Made by a program: the position numbers and the translations under genes. Below the pieces are notes generated by a model. The model worked only from the letters and a program-made list of their open reading frames with translations, had not been told where the DNA came from and searched no databases. Shown piece after piece: positions 9,145-18,475 of a stretch of 64,000 nt of DNA; within the stretch, counting starts at the first letter, position 1; each line of letters starts with the position of its first letter. This stretch comes from Caldilineaceae bacterium. Its GTDB lineage: Bacteria > Chloroflexota > Anaerolineae > Caldilineales > Caldilineaceae. The stretch spans positions 62,001 to 126,000 of the forward strand of contig JADLDO010000023.1 in assembly GCA_020846635.1 (NCBI GenBank), written 5' to 3'.

Positions 9145-9295
9145 TAACTCATACTGCACAATCGCAACCAACTACCCTCCTGGAAGCTGTGGAGCCCATT
9201 GAGCGCGGGAGGCTTCGCACTGCCTGGCCCCTATGGAAATGCGACCTTTTCATCAATACCCATTTGGCCCGTTTGCCTTTTTATAAGGAATGATT

Positions 9296-10000
9296 ATGAA
9301 CCAAAATGCTCCGCAGCGTTTATATCTAATGCAAGTGGGGCTTATGCCTCTTTATGAGATTCCGATTGTGTGCTATCTGGTGCAAACGGGTGACGGCAAG
9401 AATATTCTGATTGACAGTGGTCTACCGGAGATCATACCTGAAGAAGAATCGGAGTTCGAGAATGGGCGGGACGTTATCGAGCAGTTGGCGAGCATTGGCT
9501 TGAAACCGGATGATATTGATACAGTCATTTCGACGCATTATGATCTCGACCATGCCGGAAGACACGCGGCATTCACGAAGGCGCAATATATTGTTCAGCG
9601 TGTGCATCATTTGGATGCGGTGAGCAACCCACGTTTTGCTGCCACTCGACCCCAATGGGATCAGCCAATGGAGCGTATTCGGCTGGTGGACGGGGACACG
9701 GAACTGCTGCCGGGGCTAGAACTGATTGAGACGAGCGGGCATGTGCCGGGAAATCAATCGGTGCTGGTGCAACTGCCCAAAACGGGGGCAATTTTATTGA
9801 CCGTTGACGCTGTGCCCTTCGGCGAGGGCTTTACCCGTGACGAGCAGGACGACGGTAGCAACCCGGACGCCGAAGCAATCCGCGCCAGTACGATTAAACT
9901 GCTTGATCGGGTCGAACGGGAGCATATCGGGCTGGTGATTTTCGGTCATGACACCGAGCAGTGGGAAACACTTAAAAAAGCGCCAGAGTTTTACGAGTAA
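9296..10000 (+). CDS. Metallo-beta-lactamase-fold hydrolase, N-acyl-homoserine-lactonase-like
   Basis: This 234-residue soluble metal hydrolase uses ATG 9296, favoured over ATG 9290 by spacing from AAGGA (9285-9289). The first metal motif reads THYDLDHAGRH: the usual HxHxDH is HxDxDH, so one zinc ligand His is replaced by Asp. Later ligands are plausible in ETSGHVPGNQS and FGHDTEQW. The overall pattern matches COG0491 lactonase-like proteins. The substrate is unknown; quorum-quenching activity should not be assumed. It stands alone, with a convergent cardiolipin synthase 14 bp downstream. Confidence 0.8.
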   Translation: MNQNAPQRLYLMQVGLMPLYEIPIVCYLVQTGDGKNILIDSGLPEIIPEEESEFENGRDVIEQLASIGLKPDDIDTVISTHYDLDHAGRHAAFTKAQYIVQRVHHLDAVSNPRFAATRPQWDQPMERIRLVDGDTELLPGLELIETSGHVPGNQSVLVQLPKTGAILLTVDAVPFGEGFTRDEQDDGSNPDAEAIRASTIKLLDRVEREHIGLVIFGHDTEQWETLKKAPEFYE

Positions 10001-10014
10001 GGCAGCGTTTTGTC

Positions 10015-11520
10015 TCACAGCAGCGGCGACAGCAGCCGCGCCAGCGAATCGCGAAAGCGCACGAAGCGCGAGCGGGTCAGATAGGCTTTGGCATCAAAGC
10101 GAACGCATCCCTGTAGGTCATGCTCAAACGCCGCTTCCAACTCTTTGGCTTTGGTAGCATCATAGATGACGGCATTCATCTCATAGTTGATATTAAAGCT
10201 GCGAATGTCCATATTGGCAGTGCCGACGCTACAGACTGCGGCGTCGATACTGATGGTTTTGGCGTGCATATAGGCAGGCTGATAGAGATAGACTTTGGCT
10301 CCGGCTTCGATCATGTCAACAAAGTAGGTGTTTGCTGCCCAATTGGCAATGGGCGAGCCGGTATCGCGCGGGGCAAACATCAGCTTGACATCCACACCGG
10401 ACAAGGCCACAACGCGCAACGCCTCATAGATCGAAGAATTCGGAATGAAAAAAGGGGACTGAATATAGACATGCTCCTGCGCCGACATGATCATGAGGAA
10501 ATATTGCTGCTGGATGGCGTGCCATTGGCTGTCGGGGCCGGAGAGCACAATCTGGACAGCAATCGGGTTGTCCGAGACTGCTTCATGTTCGGGGAAGTAC
10601 CTCAAATCCGCTAACACCTCTTTGGTTGTGTTATACCAACTGGTAATGAAAATGCCCTGAAGGATCGAAACCGTGTCGCCCGTGAGACGCAGATGGGTAT
10701 CGCGCCAGGCAGTATAGGGCTTTGCCCCGATGAGATGCTCCTCGCCCATGTTCATCCCGCCTGTATAACCGATTTTGCCGTCAATGACTGCAATCTTGCG
10801 GTGATTGCGATAGTTCACCGTATGGAGTTGCAGCATGCCCAGGAAGTTGAGATAGGGGTAGATCTTGACCCCGCCACGGCGCAAGCGGTTGAGATAGCCC
10901 CGATTCTTCCAGAGCAGAAAATGCGAACCCAGCGCGTCGAACAAGATGCGTACCTCGACACCTTGTTGAGCCTTGCGGATCAGCAGATCGGCGAATCTCT
11001 GCATATAGGAGTCAGCCTGCCAAATAAAATACTCCATGTGGATCGAGTGTTCAGCGGCTTCGATATCGGCTTCCAGCAGTGGATATTTGACGCTGGCATC
11101 CTGCAAAATCTCCACTTGATCCGCCGCGGTGAGCACCGATAGACCTGTGCGCCGTATCATCTCGACCAAACGCCGCTGCGCCATACTGCGATTGGGGTCG
11201 CTGCGGATCCTGTTGACCAGCGCAGCCTGGCGCGCCACTATCGGTCTGAGCCGTTGCAGCAGATCGCTGTCCATCTCCTGGGGAATGAGGTGAAGACGGC
11301 GACTAAAGAAATTGACGGTGCGCCCCAGGAAAATATAGAGGATGACGCCGATCACAGGCAGCGCCAAAAAAGAGAGAATCCAGGCCATTGTCACCGATGG
11401 CGAGCGGTTCTCCGAGATGATAAAGACCGACGCACCGACCATATAGATAAAGTAGATGGCCCACAAGATGGTGCCGAGGGTCAGCGGCGGTAGCGAAAAT
11501 TCGTTGTAGTTAAAGGGCAT
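10015..11520 (-). CDS. cls: Cardiolipin synthase (phospholipase D family)
   Basis: This 501-residue membrane enzyme condenses two phosphatidylglycerols to cardiolipin. Two N-terminal membrane helices (about 8-30 and 38-60) are followed by two PLD catalytic HKD motifs: HRKIAVIDGKIGYTGGMNMG in the first half and HAKTISIDAAVCSVGTANMD in the second, each with His, Lys, Asp in register. The length and C-terminal SRFVRFRDSLARLLSPLL match ClsA-type synthases. It is followed on the same strand by nothing close and is convergent with the MBL hydrolase. Confidence 0.93.
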   Translation of the reverse strand: MPFNYNEFSLPPLTLGTILWAIYFIYMVGASVFIISENRSPSVTMAWILSFLALPVIGVILYIFLGRTVNFFSRRLHLIPQEMDSDLLQRLRPIVARQAALVNRIRSDPNRSMAQRRLVEMIRRTGLSVLTAADQVEILQDASVKYPLLEADIEAAEHSIHMEYFIWQADSYMQRFADLLIRKAQQGVEVRILFDALGSHFLLWKNRGYLNRLRRGGVKIYPYLNFLGMLQLHTVNYRNHRKIAVIDGKIGYTGGMNMGEEHLIGAKPYTAWRDTHLRLTGDTVSILQGIFITSWYNTTKEVLADLRYFPEHEAVSDNPIAVQIVLSGPDSQWHAIQQQYFLMIMSAQEHVYIQSPFFIPNSSIYEALRVVALSGVDVKLMFAPRDTGSPIANWAANTYFVDMIEAGAKVYLYQPAYMHAKTISIDAAVCSVGTANMDIRSFNINYEMNAVIYDATKAKELEAAFEHDLQGCVRFDAKAYLTRSRFVRFRDSLARLLSPLL

Positions 11521-11584
11521 CGTGTGCTGCTCTTACAGTCTATGCAGGTGGGGAAACCATCATTGAGTGATCAAGGTCGTCCGA

Positions 11585-12586
11585 TCAGCGTACGAGCAAG
11601 GCTTCGCGCTGCATCTGAGCAAAAAGCCGTTCCGTATCCTGGCGACTACAGAGGTCGGTGCCTGGGGTCATGACGGCTGCGGAGCCTGCGGCAACGCCGA
11701 AACGGATCGCTTCGAGCAAAGGCAGCCCACGGGTTAAGCCCAACGTGATCCCCGCGACGGTGCTGTCGCCTGCACCGATCTTGCTGCGAATGGGCACGGT
11801 GGGCGCGCGCACAGAGATTGCCTGCGCTTCTGTGATGAACAGGACGCCCCCTGCGCCCAACGAGACTATGAGGATTTCGATGGCACAGCGTGCCAATAAC
11901 TCGCGCGCGGCTGTCAGAATATCGTCATCATCTTCAAGCTCACGACCCACAAGCGCCGCCAATTCGCCGTGGTTCGGCTTGATCATGTAGACCGGCGCAC
12001 ACTCATCGACCAGCGCTTGCAAGGGCAGCCCCGATGTATCCACAATCAGGCGCGTCGGCCAACCGGCGACACGCTCGGCCAACTGCACATAGAAATTTTC
12101 CGGCACGCCGGGGGGCAGGCTGCCACTCGCCACCAAATAGTCGGGGCGTGGGATCAATTCTGTCACGAGATCGAGAACGCCTTGCCACTCTCGGTGTGCC
12201 AGCGTGGGGCCGGGCAGGTTGAAGCGATATTGGCGCGTGGTCGTCTCTTCCACCACCGTAAAGCTCTCGCGCGTCTCTCCATCAATTGTGAGCCGCCACT
12301 CCGGCAGATGCTCGGCCTGGAGCAGATTTTGCAGCACTTGGCCGTTCATCCCACCCGCAACGTAGAGCGGGAGAGAGGTGCCGCCCAACTTGTGGATGGC
12401 ACGCGCAACATTTAGGCCGCCTCCCCCTGGATCGAGTCGCAGCGTGCGACAGCGCAGTTTGTCTTCAGGGGTCACATGATGGGTGCTGGTGCTTTTGTCC
12501 AGCGCGGGATTCATGGTCAGCGTGACGATCCTGGATGTTGCTTGGGTCGTTGCTTCGGATGGAACTTGATGAGGCCTGGCTTGCAT
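11585..12586 (-). CDS. pfkB: 6-phosphofructokinase II (PfkB family sugar kinase)
   Basis: This 333-residue ribokinase-fold enzyme phosphorylates fructose-6-phosphate or a closely related sugar phosphate. After a 20-residue extension, the sequence follows E. coli PfkB closely: MNPALD, then GGGGLNVARAIHKLGG (substrate signature), ISGSLPPGV-like SGSLPPGVPENF, VKPN-like IKPNHGEL, and the ATP/catalytic motif KIGAGDSTVAGITLGL with its catalytic Asp. LacC and FruK are alternative relatives. It lies 13 bp downstream of the P-type ATPase gene on the same strand, so co-transcription is likely although no functional link is obvious. Confidence 0.88.
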   Translation of the reverse strand: MQARPHQVPSEATTQATSRIVTLTMNPALDKSTSTHHVTPEDKLRCRTLRLDPGGGGLNVARAIHKLGGTSLPLYVAGGMNGQVLQNLLQAEHLPEWRLTIDGETRESFTVVEETTTRQYRFNLPGPTLAHREWQGVLDLVTELIPRPDYLVASGSLPPGVPENFYVQLAERVAGWPTRLIVDTSGLPLQALVDECAPVYMIKPNHGELAALVGRELEDDDDILTAARELLARCAIEILIVSLGAGGVLFITEAQAISVRAPTVPIRSKIGAGDSTVAGITLGLTRGLPLLEAIRFGVAAGSAAVMTPGTDLCSRQDTERLFAQMQREALLVR

Positions 12587-12599
12587 AGTCGGTTCCTAT

Positions 12600-15353
12600 C
12601 TAGCGATTGCGGTGGAAGAAAGCCTTCTCCGCTTCCACACCCAGCAACATGATAATGCCTGTCCCGACGCAGATCAGCATTTCCGTAGCGGTAAGCGGTC
12701 TGGTTTCAAAGAGTTCTTGCAAGAAGGGCATGTAGGTAACCGCCAACTGGAGCAGAACGGTGAGCAGGACCGCGCCGATGAGCGCAGGGTTGCGGCGGAT
12801 GCCAAACTTGAAGAACGATTCGCTATCGGAACGCAGGGAGAGTACCGCTGCCATCTGACCAAAGGTTAATGTCGTAAAGATCATGGTCTGCCAGTCGGGA
12901 TTGTTGTTGCTCCAGGCCCAATAGCCGACCACAGTCGAGAGGATTGCCAGCAGCGCGCCACTGATGACGATCTGCTGGCCCATGCCGCGGCCCAGGATGC
13001 TTTCGGTTGGGGAGCGAGGGGGCTGGCGCATGATATTGCTTTCGGCAGGCTCCACGCCCAAAGCCAACGCGGGCAGGCCATCTGTCAGCAGGTTGATCCA
13101 GAGAATCTGGAGCGGAAGCAACGCCAGCGGCATCCCCAGAAAGGGGGTGATGAGCATGACGATGATCTCGGCGATATTGCCAGTGAGCAGATAGCGGATG
13201 AATTTGCGAATGTTGGCATAGACCACGCGGCCTTCGCCAACCGCGGCGACGATGGTCGCAAAGTTGTCATCGCGCAGCACCATGTCACCCGCTTCTTTGG
13301 TGACATCGGTGCCGGTAATGCCCATTGCCACGCCGATCTCAGCCTGTTTGAGCGCGGGCGCATCATTCACGCCGTCTCCGGTCATCGCCACAACCTCGCC
13401 ATTGGCCTGAAGCGCCTGCACGATACGCAGTTTGTGTTCGGGGGCGACACGGGCAAAGACTGACACCTCCTCGAGCGCGCTGCTTAATTCCTCGTCATCC
13501 ATCTTATTCAATTCAAGGCCAATAATGGCGCGGTCGCCTTCGTTGGCAATTCCTAGCTCTTGGGCGATGGCAATCGCTGTAGCGGGATGGTCGCCCGTGA
13601 TCATCTTGACGCGAATGCCTGCCTCTTTGCAGGTCTGCACCGCATCGCGCACTTCGGGGCGAGCCGGGTCCATCATGCCGATCATCCCCACCAAGACCAG
13701 ATTGTCTTCAAGCGCATCGGCGTTGCCCACTTCGACTCCCGACGGAATCTCATCGAGAAGCCGGTAGCCAACACCCAAGACACGCAGCCCATTGAGCGCC
13801 ATGCCGGCATTGGCCTGCAAAATCCTCTCGCGTGTGGACTCGTCCAGCGGCATGGTATGGTCGACAAGCCAGACATTGCTGGTGATATCGAGTAGACCAT
13901 CCACAGCGCCCTTGGAGAAGGCAACAAATTTAGAATCCCCTGTCTTGTTCAGGTCATCGATCAGGGCCGCGACTTGATCCGCTGCGCCAGGCACTGAATC
14001 TGGGCGAACGTGGAGCGTGGTCATGCGCTTGCGCTCCGAGTTAAAGGGGTCTTCGGCGACACGCGGCAAAACGCGATCCAACTGGCTTTTCGGCATCCCT
14101 TGCCGGTTGCTTGCCACCACCAACGCCACCTCGGTGGGGTCGCCCAAAATTTCATCCGGGCTTTCGGCACCTTCAGATTGAGGTTTGGCATCATTGCAGA
14201 GGGCCGCGCCCGCCAGGAGAAAGGCCAACGCCGGCTTGTCATGCAGCTCGGGGATCGGCAGCGCCTTTTCCCCCTGGAGTTCTAGCTTTGTCCCTGCAAT
14301 ATCCAGCACTGTGACCGTCATGCGGTTTTCGGTCAGGGTGCCGGTTTTGTCCGAGCAGATGACCGTGACCGAGCCAAGTGTCTCTACCGCGGGCAGTTTG
14401 CGGATGAGTGCCTTGCGCTGCAACATGCGCTGGGCGCCCAGGGAAAGCGCAATCGTGACGGTGGCGGGCAACCCTTCGGGTACGGCTGCCACTGCCAAAC
14501 TGATCGCCGTGAGCAGCAGAATCTCGATGGAGTCGCCGCGGAAGAGGCCCAGCACAAAGACCAAGATGACAATTACCACGGCAAGCGCTGCCAACTGTTT
14601 GCCCAGTTGATCCAAGCGCCGCTGCAGCGGCGTCTCCTCTCCCTGCACGTTTTGGATCAGGTCGGCAATTTTGCCCAACTCGGTCTGCATCCCTGTGCCG
14701 GTCACGACAAACTCGCCGCGGCCCGTCGTGACCTCTGTGCCCATGTAGACCATGTTGCGGCGATCGCCCAGGGCAACGTCGGCATCTTCCAGCGTTTTGT
14801 CATGTTTGGTGGCGGCAACGGATTCGCCCGTGAGCGCCGCTTCCTGAATTTGCAGCCCGGCACTGGTCAGCAGGCGACCATCGGCAGGGATGCGATTGCC
14901 CGCTTCAATGAGCACGATGTCGCCGGGAACCAGTTGGGGCGCGGGAATCTCCTGTACCCTGCCGTTGCGGCGCACGCGCACAGTCGGCACAGCCATCTCT
15001 TTGAGCGCGGCCATTGACCTTTCGGCGCGATATTCCTGGGTAAAACCGATCAGGGTGTTGATGATCACCAGCGCCAGGATGACAATGGTATCTTCAAGAT
15101 CGCCTAGCACTGCGGCGATCACACCGGCGACGATCAAAATGACCACCATGATCGAAGTCAACTGCCCCCAGAGAATCTTCCAGGGACTCACGCTCCCTCG
15201 ATCAATTAATTCATTGGGGCCGTGGCGTTTTAGACGTTCTTCTACTTCGGTGCTGGTCAAGCCACTCTGGGGATCCGTCTGGAGTTGAGCTACAGTCTCA
15301 TCCGGCGCTAGCGTGTGCCAAGTGATCGTGTTTTGTAGCTCCAAATCGCTCAT
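12600..15353 (-). CDS. Cation-transporting P-type ATPase, P2A (Ca2+/PacL-like)
   Basis: This 917-residue ATP-driven cation pump, most likely a Ca2+ exporter, contains all the expected parts in order: an N-terminal cation-ATPase domain, TGES in the actuator domain (175-178), the membrane motif PEGLPA in helix 4 (292-297), which is characteristic of Ca2+-type P2 pumps, the phosphorylation site DKTGTL (Asp335), the hinge TGDGVNDAPALKQAEIGVAM, and four C-terminal membrane helices. Mn2+ or Na+/K+-type transport cannot be excluded. A -10-like TATAAT on the minus strand lies at 15419-15424. It is followed by pfkB after 13 bp. Confidence 0.93.
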   Translation of the reverse strand: MSDLELQNTITWHTLAPDETVAQLQTDPQSGLTSTEVEERLKRHGPNELIDRGSVSPWKILWGQLTSIMVVILIVAGVIAAVLGDLEDTIVILALVIINTLIGFTQEYRAERSMAALKEMAVPTVRVRRNGRVQEIPAPQLVPGDIVLIEAGNRIPADGRLLTSAGLQIQEAALTGESVAATKHDKTLEDADVALGDRRNMVYMGTEVTTGRGEFVVTGTGMQTELGKIADLIQNVQGEETPLQRRLDQLGKQLAALAVVIVILVFVLGLFRGDSIEILLLTAISLAVAAVPEGLPATVTIALSLGAQRMLQRKALIRKLPAVETLGSVTVICSDKTGTLTENRMTVTVLDIAGTKLELQGEKALPIPELHDKPALAFLLAGAALCNDAKPQSEGAESPDEILGDPTEVALVVASNRQGMPKSQLDRVLPRVAEDPFNSERKRMTTLHVRPDSVPGAADQVAALIDDLNKTGDSKFVAFSKGAVDGLLDITSNVWLVDHTMPLDESTRERILQANAGMALNGLRVLGVGYRLLDEIPSGVEVGNADALEDNLVLVGMIGMMDPARPEVRDAVQTCKEAGIRVKMITGDHPATAIAIAQELGIANEGDRAIIGLELNKMDDEELSSALEEVSVFARVAPEHKLRIVQALQANGEVVAMTGDGVNDAPALKQAEIGVAMGITGTDVTKEAGDMVLRDDNFATIVAAVGEGRVVYANIRKFIRYLLTGNIAEIIVMLITPFLGMPLALLPLQILWINLLTDGLPALALGVEPAESNIMRQPPRSPTESILGRGMGQQIVISGALLAILSTVVGYWAWSNNNPDWQTMIFTTLTFGQMAAVLSLRSDSESFFKFGIRRNPALIGAVLLTVLLQLAVTYMPFLQELFETRPLTATEMLICVGTGIIMLLGVEAEKAFFHRNR

Positions 15354-15609
15354 GAATCGCTCCGCTTGTCTGTGGATGCTTGGATAGGCTCACTAGGCTA
15401 TTCACTGTGATATATAGAATTATACAGATTTGCAGCGCGATGATTAGTCGGATTCCATCCTGTCTAGCGGATACTCTTATCGACTAGAGTTCATGCGTAA
15501 TATGAGTCAGATCCATCTACGTTAAATTGTGCTCTAAAACAGCCCTCCCGGAAGCTCTGAGCTTCCGGGAGGGTACAATTGCTGCGTATACTGCCAGATC
15601 TATCATCTA
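15354..15609. other. Intergenic region between the P-type ATPase and the TauE-like gene
   Basis: This 256-bp stretch has no gene. On the minus strand it holds a TATAAT box (15419-15424) without a convincing -35, a plausible ATPase promoter. A perfect hairpin repeat lies 36 bp after the TauE-like stop. Confidence 0.5.
15543..15573. repeat. CTCCCGGAAG hairpin repeat, copy 1 (perfect 15-bp arms)
   Basis: CCCTCCCGGAAGCTC (15543-15557), a single central T, then its exact complement (15559-15573). It lies just behind the stop of the TauE-like gene on the minus strand. The same core recurs at 30806-30839 and 59374-59400, also behind stop codons, so it is a dispersed intergenic repeat that may act as a terminator or mRNA stabiliser. 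Confidence 0.75.
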
Positions 15610-16386
15610 TCATAACTTCCCCACATTATCCACCAGCAGGAAGACCGCCAGAACCATCACAAAAACAGCGAAACTGGTGCGGAGCTGCTGCGGTTTGAGG
15701 ATGCGTCCCAGGCGTGCGCCTACAAAAGCACCCACAAAGCCCGCGGCGACGAACGTGGCGATCAGTTCAGTGTCGAAGGGAGTGCCGGCTAGGTGTCCCA
15801 TAAACCCGGCCAGACTGTTCATGGCGATTACCACCAGCGATGTGCCGACTGCCTGGTGAATGGGCAACCCGACCAGCATTACCAGCGCAGGCACAATCAG
15901 AAAGCCACCTCCCACCCCTAGAAAGCCGGTGAGGATGCCCACGCCCGCACCACTGGCAACCACAACGCTCCAGCCGCGCGTGCCGTTCTCTTGGCATTGG
16001 GGTGTGCGGCTCAACACCATGAACGCGCCAACCACCAGCATGAGCAGCGCAAAGAGAATCATCAGCATGGTGGGCGAAATGAGCTGTGAGAGTCCCGCAG
16101 AAAAATAGGCTGTGATCATGCCCACGCCGCCAAAGACCAGCGCCACGGGCCAGTTGAGAATCTGCTGCGGATGCTCCTGGTGTTGCCCATGCTGGTGGTG
16201 AAAGAGCGCACCGATGGCGGCATTGCTGCCGACGATGATGAGGGAGGCGCTGACCGCGGCCTGCGGGCTTTGGCCTACAATGTAGACCAGCGCAGGCACG
16301 GTGAGGATCGAGCCTCCGCCGCCCAAGAAGCCCAGGATTAAGCCAATGGTAAAACCGAGGAGACAGTTAATCAGCCATGCGTCCAT
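15610..16386 (-). CDS. TauE/SafE family sulfite/anion exporter-like membrane protein
   Basis: This 259-residue polytopic protein starts at ATG 16386 ([11 protein letters not shown]); an upstream in-frame start would run into the preceding gene. It has about eight hydrophobic helices and the two family repeats [15 protein letters not shown] (near residue 20) and [15 protein letters not shown] (near 155), which define the TauE/SafE fold. A short His-rich stretch, [10 protein letters not shown], sits in a loop near residue 75. It is the last gene of a minus-strand operon with a persulfide dioxygenase-rhodanese and a rhodanese, consistent with export of sulfite or another oxidised sulfur product. 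Confidence 0.88.
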   Translation of the reverse strand: MDAWLINCLLGFTIGLILGFLGGGGSILTVPALVYIVGQSPQAAVSASLIIVGSNAAIGALFHHQHGQHQEHPQQILNWPVALVFGGVGMITAYFSAGLSQLISPTMLMILFALLMLVVGAFMVLSRTPQCQENGTRGWSVVVASGAGVGILTGFLGVGGGFLIVPALVMLVGLPIHQAVGTSLVVIAMNSLAGFMGHLAGTPFDTELIATFVAAGFVGAFVGARLGRILKPQQLRTSFAVFVMVLAVFLLVDNVGKL

Positions 16387-16424
16387 GTGTGGTTGCTTTC
16401 GTGGCGTTGATTTTGGGATTCGTG

Positions 16425-17834
16425 TTACACACCCGCGACCGTCTCCAGCAATTCGCTCCACTGCTCTTTGCTGTCGTGCAGACCCATCACGTTGTCAAAG
16501 CCTTTGGCACGCAGCAGGCTGGCGGCGATCTGCGAGCGATAGCCGCTGGAACAGTGCAGGATGATCGTGTCGTCGTGGGGCAGTTGGTCGAGCGATTGGG
16601 GCAGAAAGCCCAGCGGGATATTGCGCGCTCCCGCAATGTGCTGCTCGCGATATTCGTTCTGTCCGCGCACGTCAACGATGACCAGCCCATTGGCGGGTTG
16701 GCGCGCCGCGACTTCCTCTGTGCTGATGATGGGCATGCTCTCGCTGCCTGCGGTGATCACATCAGGCCCGGCAAAACCTGCAACCTGGTCAACGCCGATG
16801 GCCTGCAGGCTGCCAAGCACCTTACCCACCTCGGCTGCATCCGGTAGAATCAGATAGAGCGGGCGATTGTAATCGACAAACCAGCCCACATAGGTGCTGA
16901 AGTTGCGCCCAGTCTCTGGAATGTTGATCGTGCCCGGTAGGTAGGCGCGGCGATAGTCGGCGGCGGGGCGCAGGTCGATCACAAGGTCGCCCGCGGCGAT
17001 CTGTTCTTCCAGCGAGCGCCGGGTGACGCGTGTGGGCGTGGGGAGGGTGGCGAGCAGCGCGGGGCCCGCCTTGTTGACCTTCTTCATTTGGGCAAAGTAG
17101 CGGGGGATTTCCGGCTGATCGGCCAAGAGCCAGGCAACGAACTGATCTTCGTCGTTGAATTGAAAGGCAGGATTAAAGAGCTTTTCATAGCCCAGCGTCG
17201 TGGAAGGAACCGCGCCGAGGGCCTTGCCACAGGCGCTGCCCGCGCCGTGTCCGGGCCAGACCTGTAGATAGTCGGGCAGTTGCTTGATGCGCTGGATGCT
17301 TTGGAATTGATGGCGTGCCCCCACCTCTTTGCTGTTCACCGTGTCGCCTGTAAGCCCCTCTAGCAAGTCGGGGCGACCGACATCACCCACAAAGAGAAAA
17401 TCTCCGGTGAAGATGCCCACCGGCTGGTCAGCCCGGCGGGTGTCGGTGACGATCAGGGCTATATGCTCTGGTGTGTGGCCCGGTGTGTGCATCACCTCCA
17501 GGCGTAGATTGCCCACCATCCAGCGATCACCTCCCCGCACCAAAATCACGTTGGGCTCCTGGGCATAGCCATATTGCCAGTTGGCATCGCCCATCTGGCT
17601 AAGATAGAGGCTTGCGCCTGTGCGCGCGGCGAGTTCGCGGCCACCAGAGACAAAATCAGCGTGGATATGCGTCTCGGCGACATGGCGGATGCGTAGATTT
17701 TCCTGGGCTGCGACCTGCAAATAGGGGGTGATGTCGCGTGCCGGGTCCACAATCAGGGCATCACCCGTGGCAGGACAGCCGACGAGATATGAGGCTTGGG
17801 ATAATTCTGCGTCGTAAAAGTACCTAAGTAACAT
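16425..17834 (-). CDS. Persulfide dioxygenase-like metallo-beta-lactamase fused to two rhodanese domains
   Basis: This 469-residue protein of sulfide oxidation uses ATG 17834, preceded by AGAGGAG. The N-terminal domain has the ETHE1/CstB-type iron-binding motif THIHADFVSGG (H56, H58, D60) and HTPGHTPEH. A first rhodanese-like domain (about 280-350) lacks the catalytic Cys. The final rhodanese domain has an intact active loop, HCSSGYRS. This order, MBL then inactive then active rhodanese, matches CstB-like and related persulfide dioxygenase-sulfurtransferases that convert persulfide to sulfite/thiosulfate. It is flanked by a rhodanese gene upstream and the TauE-like exporter downstream. Confidence 0.9.
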   Translation of the reverse strand: MLLRYFYDAELSQASYLVGCPATGDALIVDPARDITPYLQVAAQENLRIRHVAETHIHADFVSGGRELAARTGASLYLSQMGDANWQYGYAQEPNVILVRGGDRWMVGNLRLEVMHTPGHTPEHIALIVTDTRRADQPVGIFTGDFLFVGDVGRPDLLEGLTGDTVNSKEVGARHQFQSIQRIKQLPDYLQVWPGHGAGSACGKALGAVPSTTLGYEKLFNPAFQFNDEDQFVAWLLADQPEIPRYFAQMKKVNKAGPALLATLPTPTRVTRRSLEEQIAAGDLVIDLRPAADYRRAYLPGTINIPETGRNFSTYVGWFVDYNRPLYLILPDAAEVGKVLGSLQAIGVDQVAGFAGPDVITAGSESMPIISTEEVAARQPANGLVIVDVRGQNEYREQHIAGARNIPLGFLPQSLDQLPHDDTIILHCSSGYRSQIAASLLRAKGFDNVMGLHDSKEQWSELLETVAGV

Positions 17835-17887
17835 GCTTTTTCTCCTCTGTTTGTGTTTCTGCAATGATTGCTATCTCTCTTGCCGCG

Positions 17888-18292
17888 CTAGCTCACCGGC
17901 ATACCCTGTGCGCGCCAGTCGATCAGTCCGCCTAAGTCATGGACATTATCAAAGCCGCCTTTGGAAAGCATCTGCGCGGCTGAACTGCTGCGCGCACCGC
18001 TGCGGCAATAGAGGACGATGGGGCGATCTTTGGGCAGCGTTGCCATCTGCTGCGGCAAAGTGGGCAGCGCGATATTGACGGCTCCTGGGATATGCCCAGA
18101 CGCAAATTCCTCAGGGCTGCGCACATCGACCAGCAGATGTCGGCGCGGGGCATAGGTGGTTTGGTATTGTTGTGGTGTGAGACGTTGGTGGGGTGTGATT
18201 GCGCTCTGGTTTTTCTGGTTTACCGTGACATACCAGGCGACAATGGCAATCACAAGAATGACGACTACGATGAAGATCATGCTTAAACTCAC
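17888..18292 (-). CDS. Membrane-anchored single-domain rhodanese
   Basis: This is a sulfurtransferase of about 134 residues. GTG 18292 is chosen because AGGAG lies seven bases upstream; ATG 18280 is also possible. One N-terminal membrane helix (about 5-23) is followed by a complete rhodanese domain with VDVRSPEEFASGHIPGAVNI and the active loop YCRSGARSSS carrying the catalytic Cys. It is the first gene of the sulfur operon and diverges from the LysR gene, 183 bp away. It probably moves persulfide sulfur at the membrane; the substrate is unknown. Confidence 0.88.
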   Translation of the reverse strand: MSLSMIFIVVVILVIAIVAWYVTVNQKNQSAITPHQRLTPQQYQTTYAPRRHLLVDVRSPEEFASGHIPGAVNIALPTLPQQMATLPKDRPIVLYCRSGARSSSAAQMLSKGGFDNVHDLGGLIDWRAQGMPVS

Positions 18293-18378
18293 GCTTTCGC
18301 TCCTGTTGAAAAGGACTTGATATGAACCAGTATAGCGTCTATTGCCAGCCGCAGTTCTCCCCACTTGCTTGGATGAGG

Positions 18379-18396
18379 TATAAGTTGTAGCTTATA
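18379..18396. promoter_or_regulatory. Dyad TATAAG-N6-CTTATA, candidate LysR operator
   Basis: A perfect 6-6-6 inverted repeat lies in the divergent region between the rhodanese and LysR genes. LysR-type regulators usually bind such dyads between themselves and a divergent target operon. The spacing is one base longer than the classical T-N11-A box. Confidence 0.5.
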
Positions 18397-18475
18397 GTGC
18401 AAATCAACAGTGTGGGACGGCATGGTCAGGATGCCATCCCCTACCAAGCAACTCGCAACCCATATTTCTTAGCCA

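Noticed and set aside
9173..9225. Fourth copy of the CTCCCGGAAG hairpin
   Set aside because: Only the left arm (CCCTCCTGGAAGCT) is recognisable; no matching right arm forms a stem.
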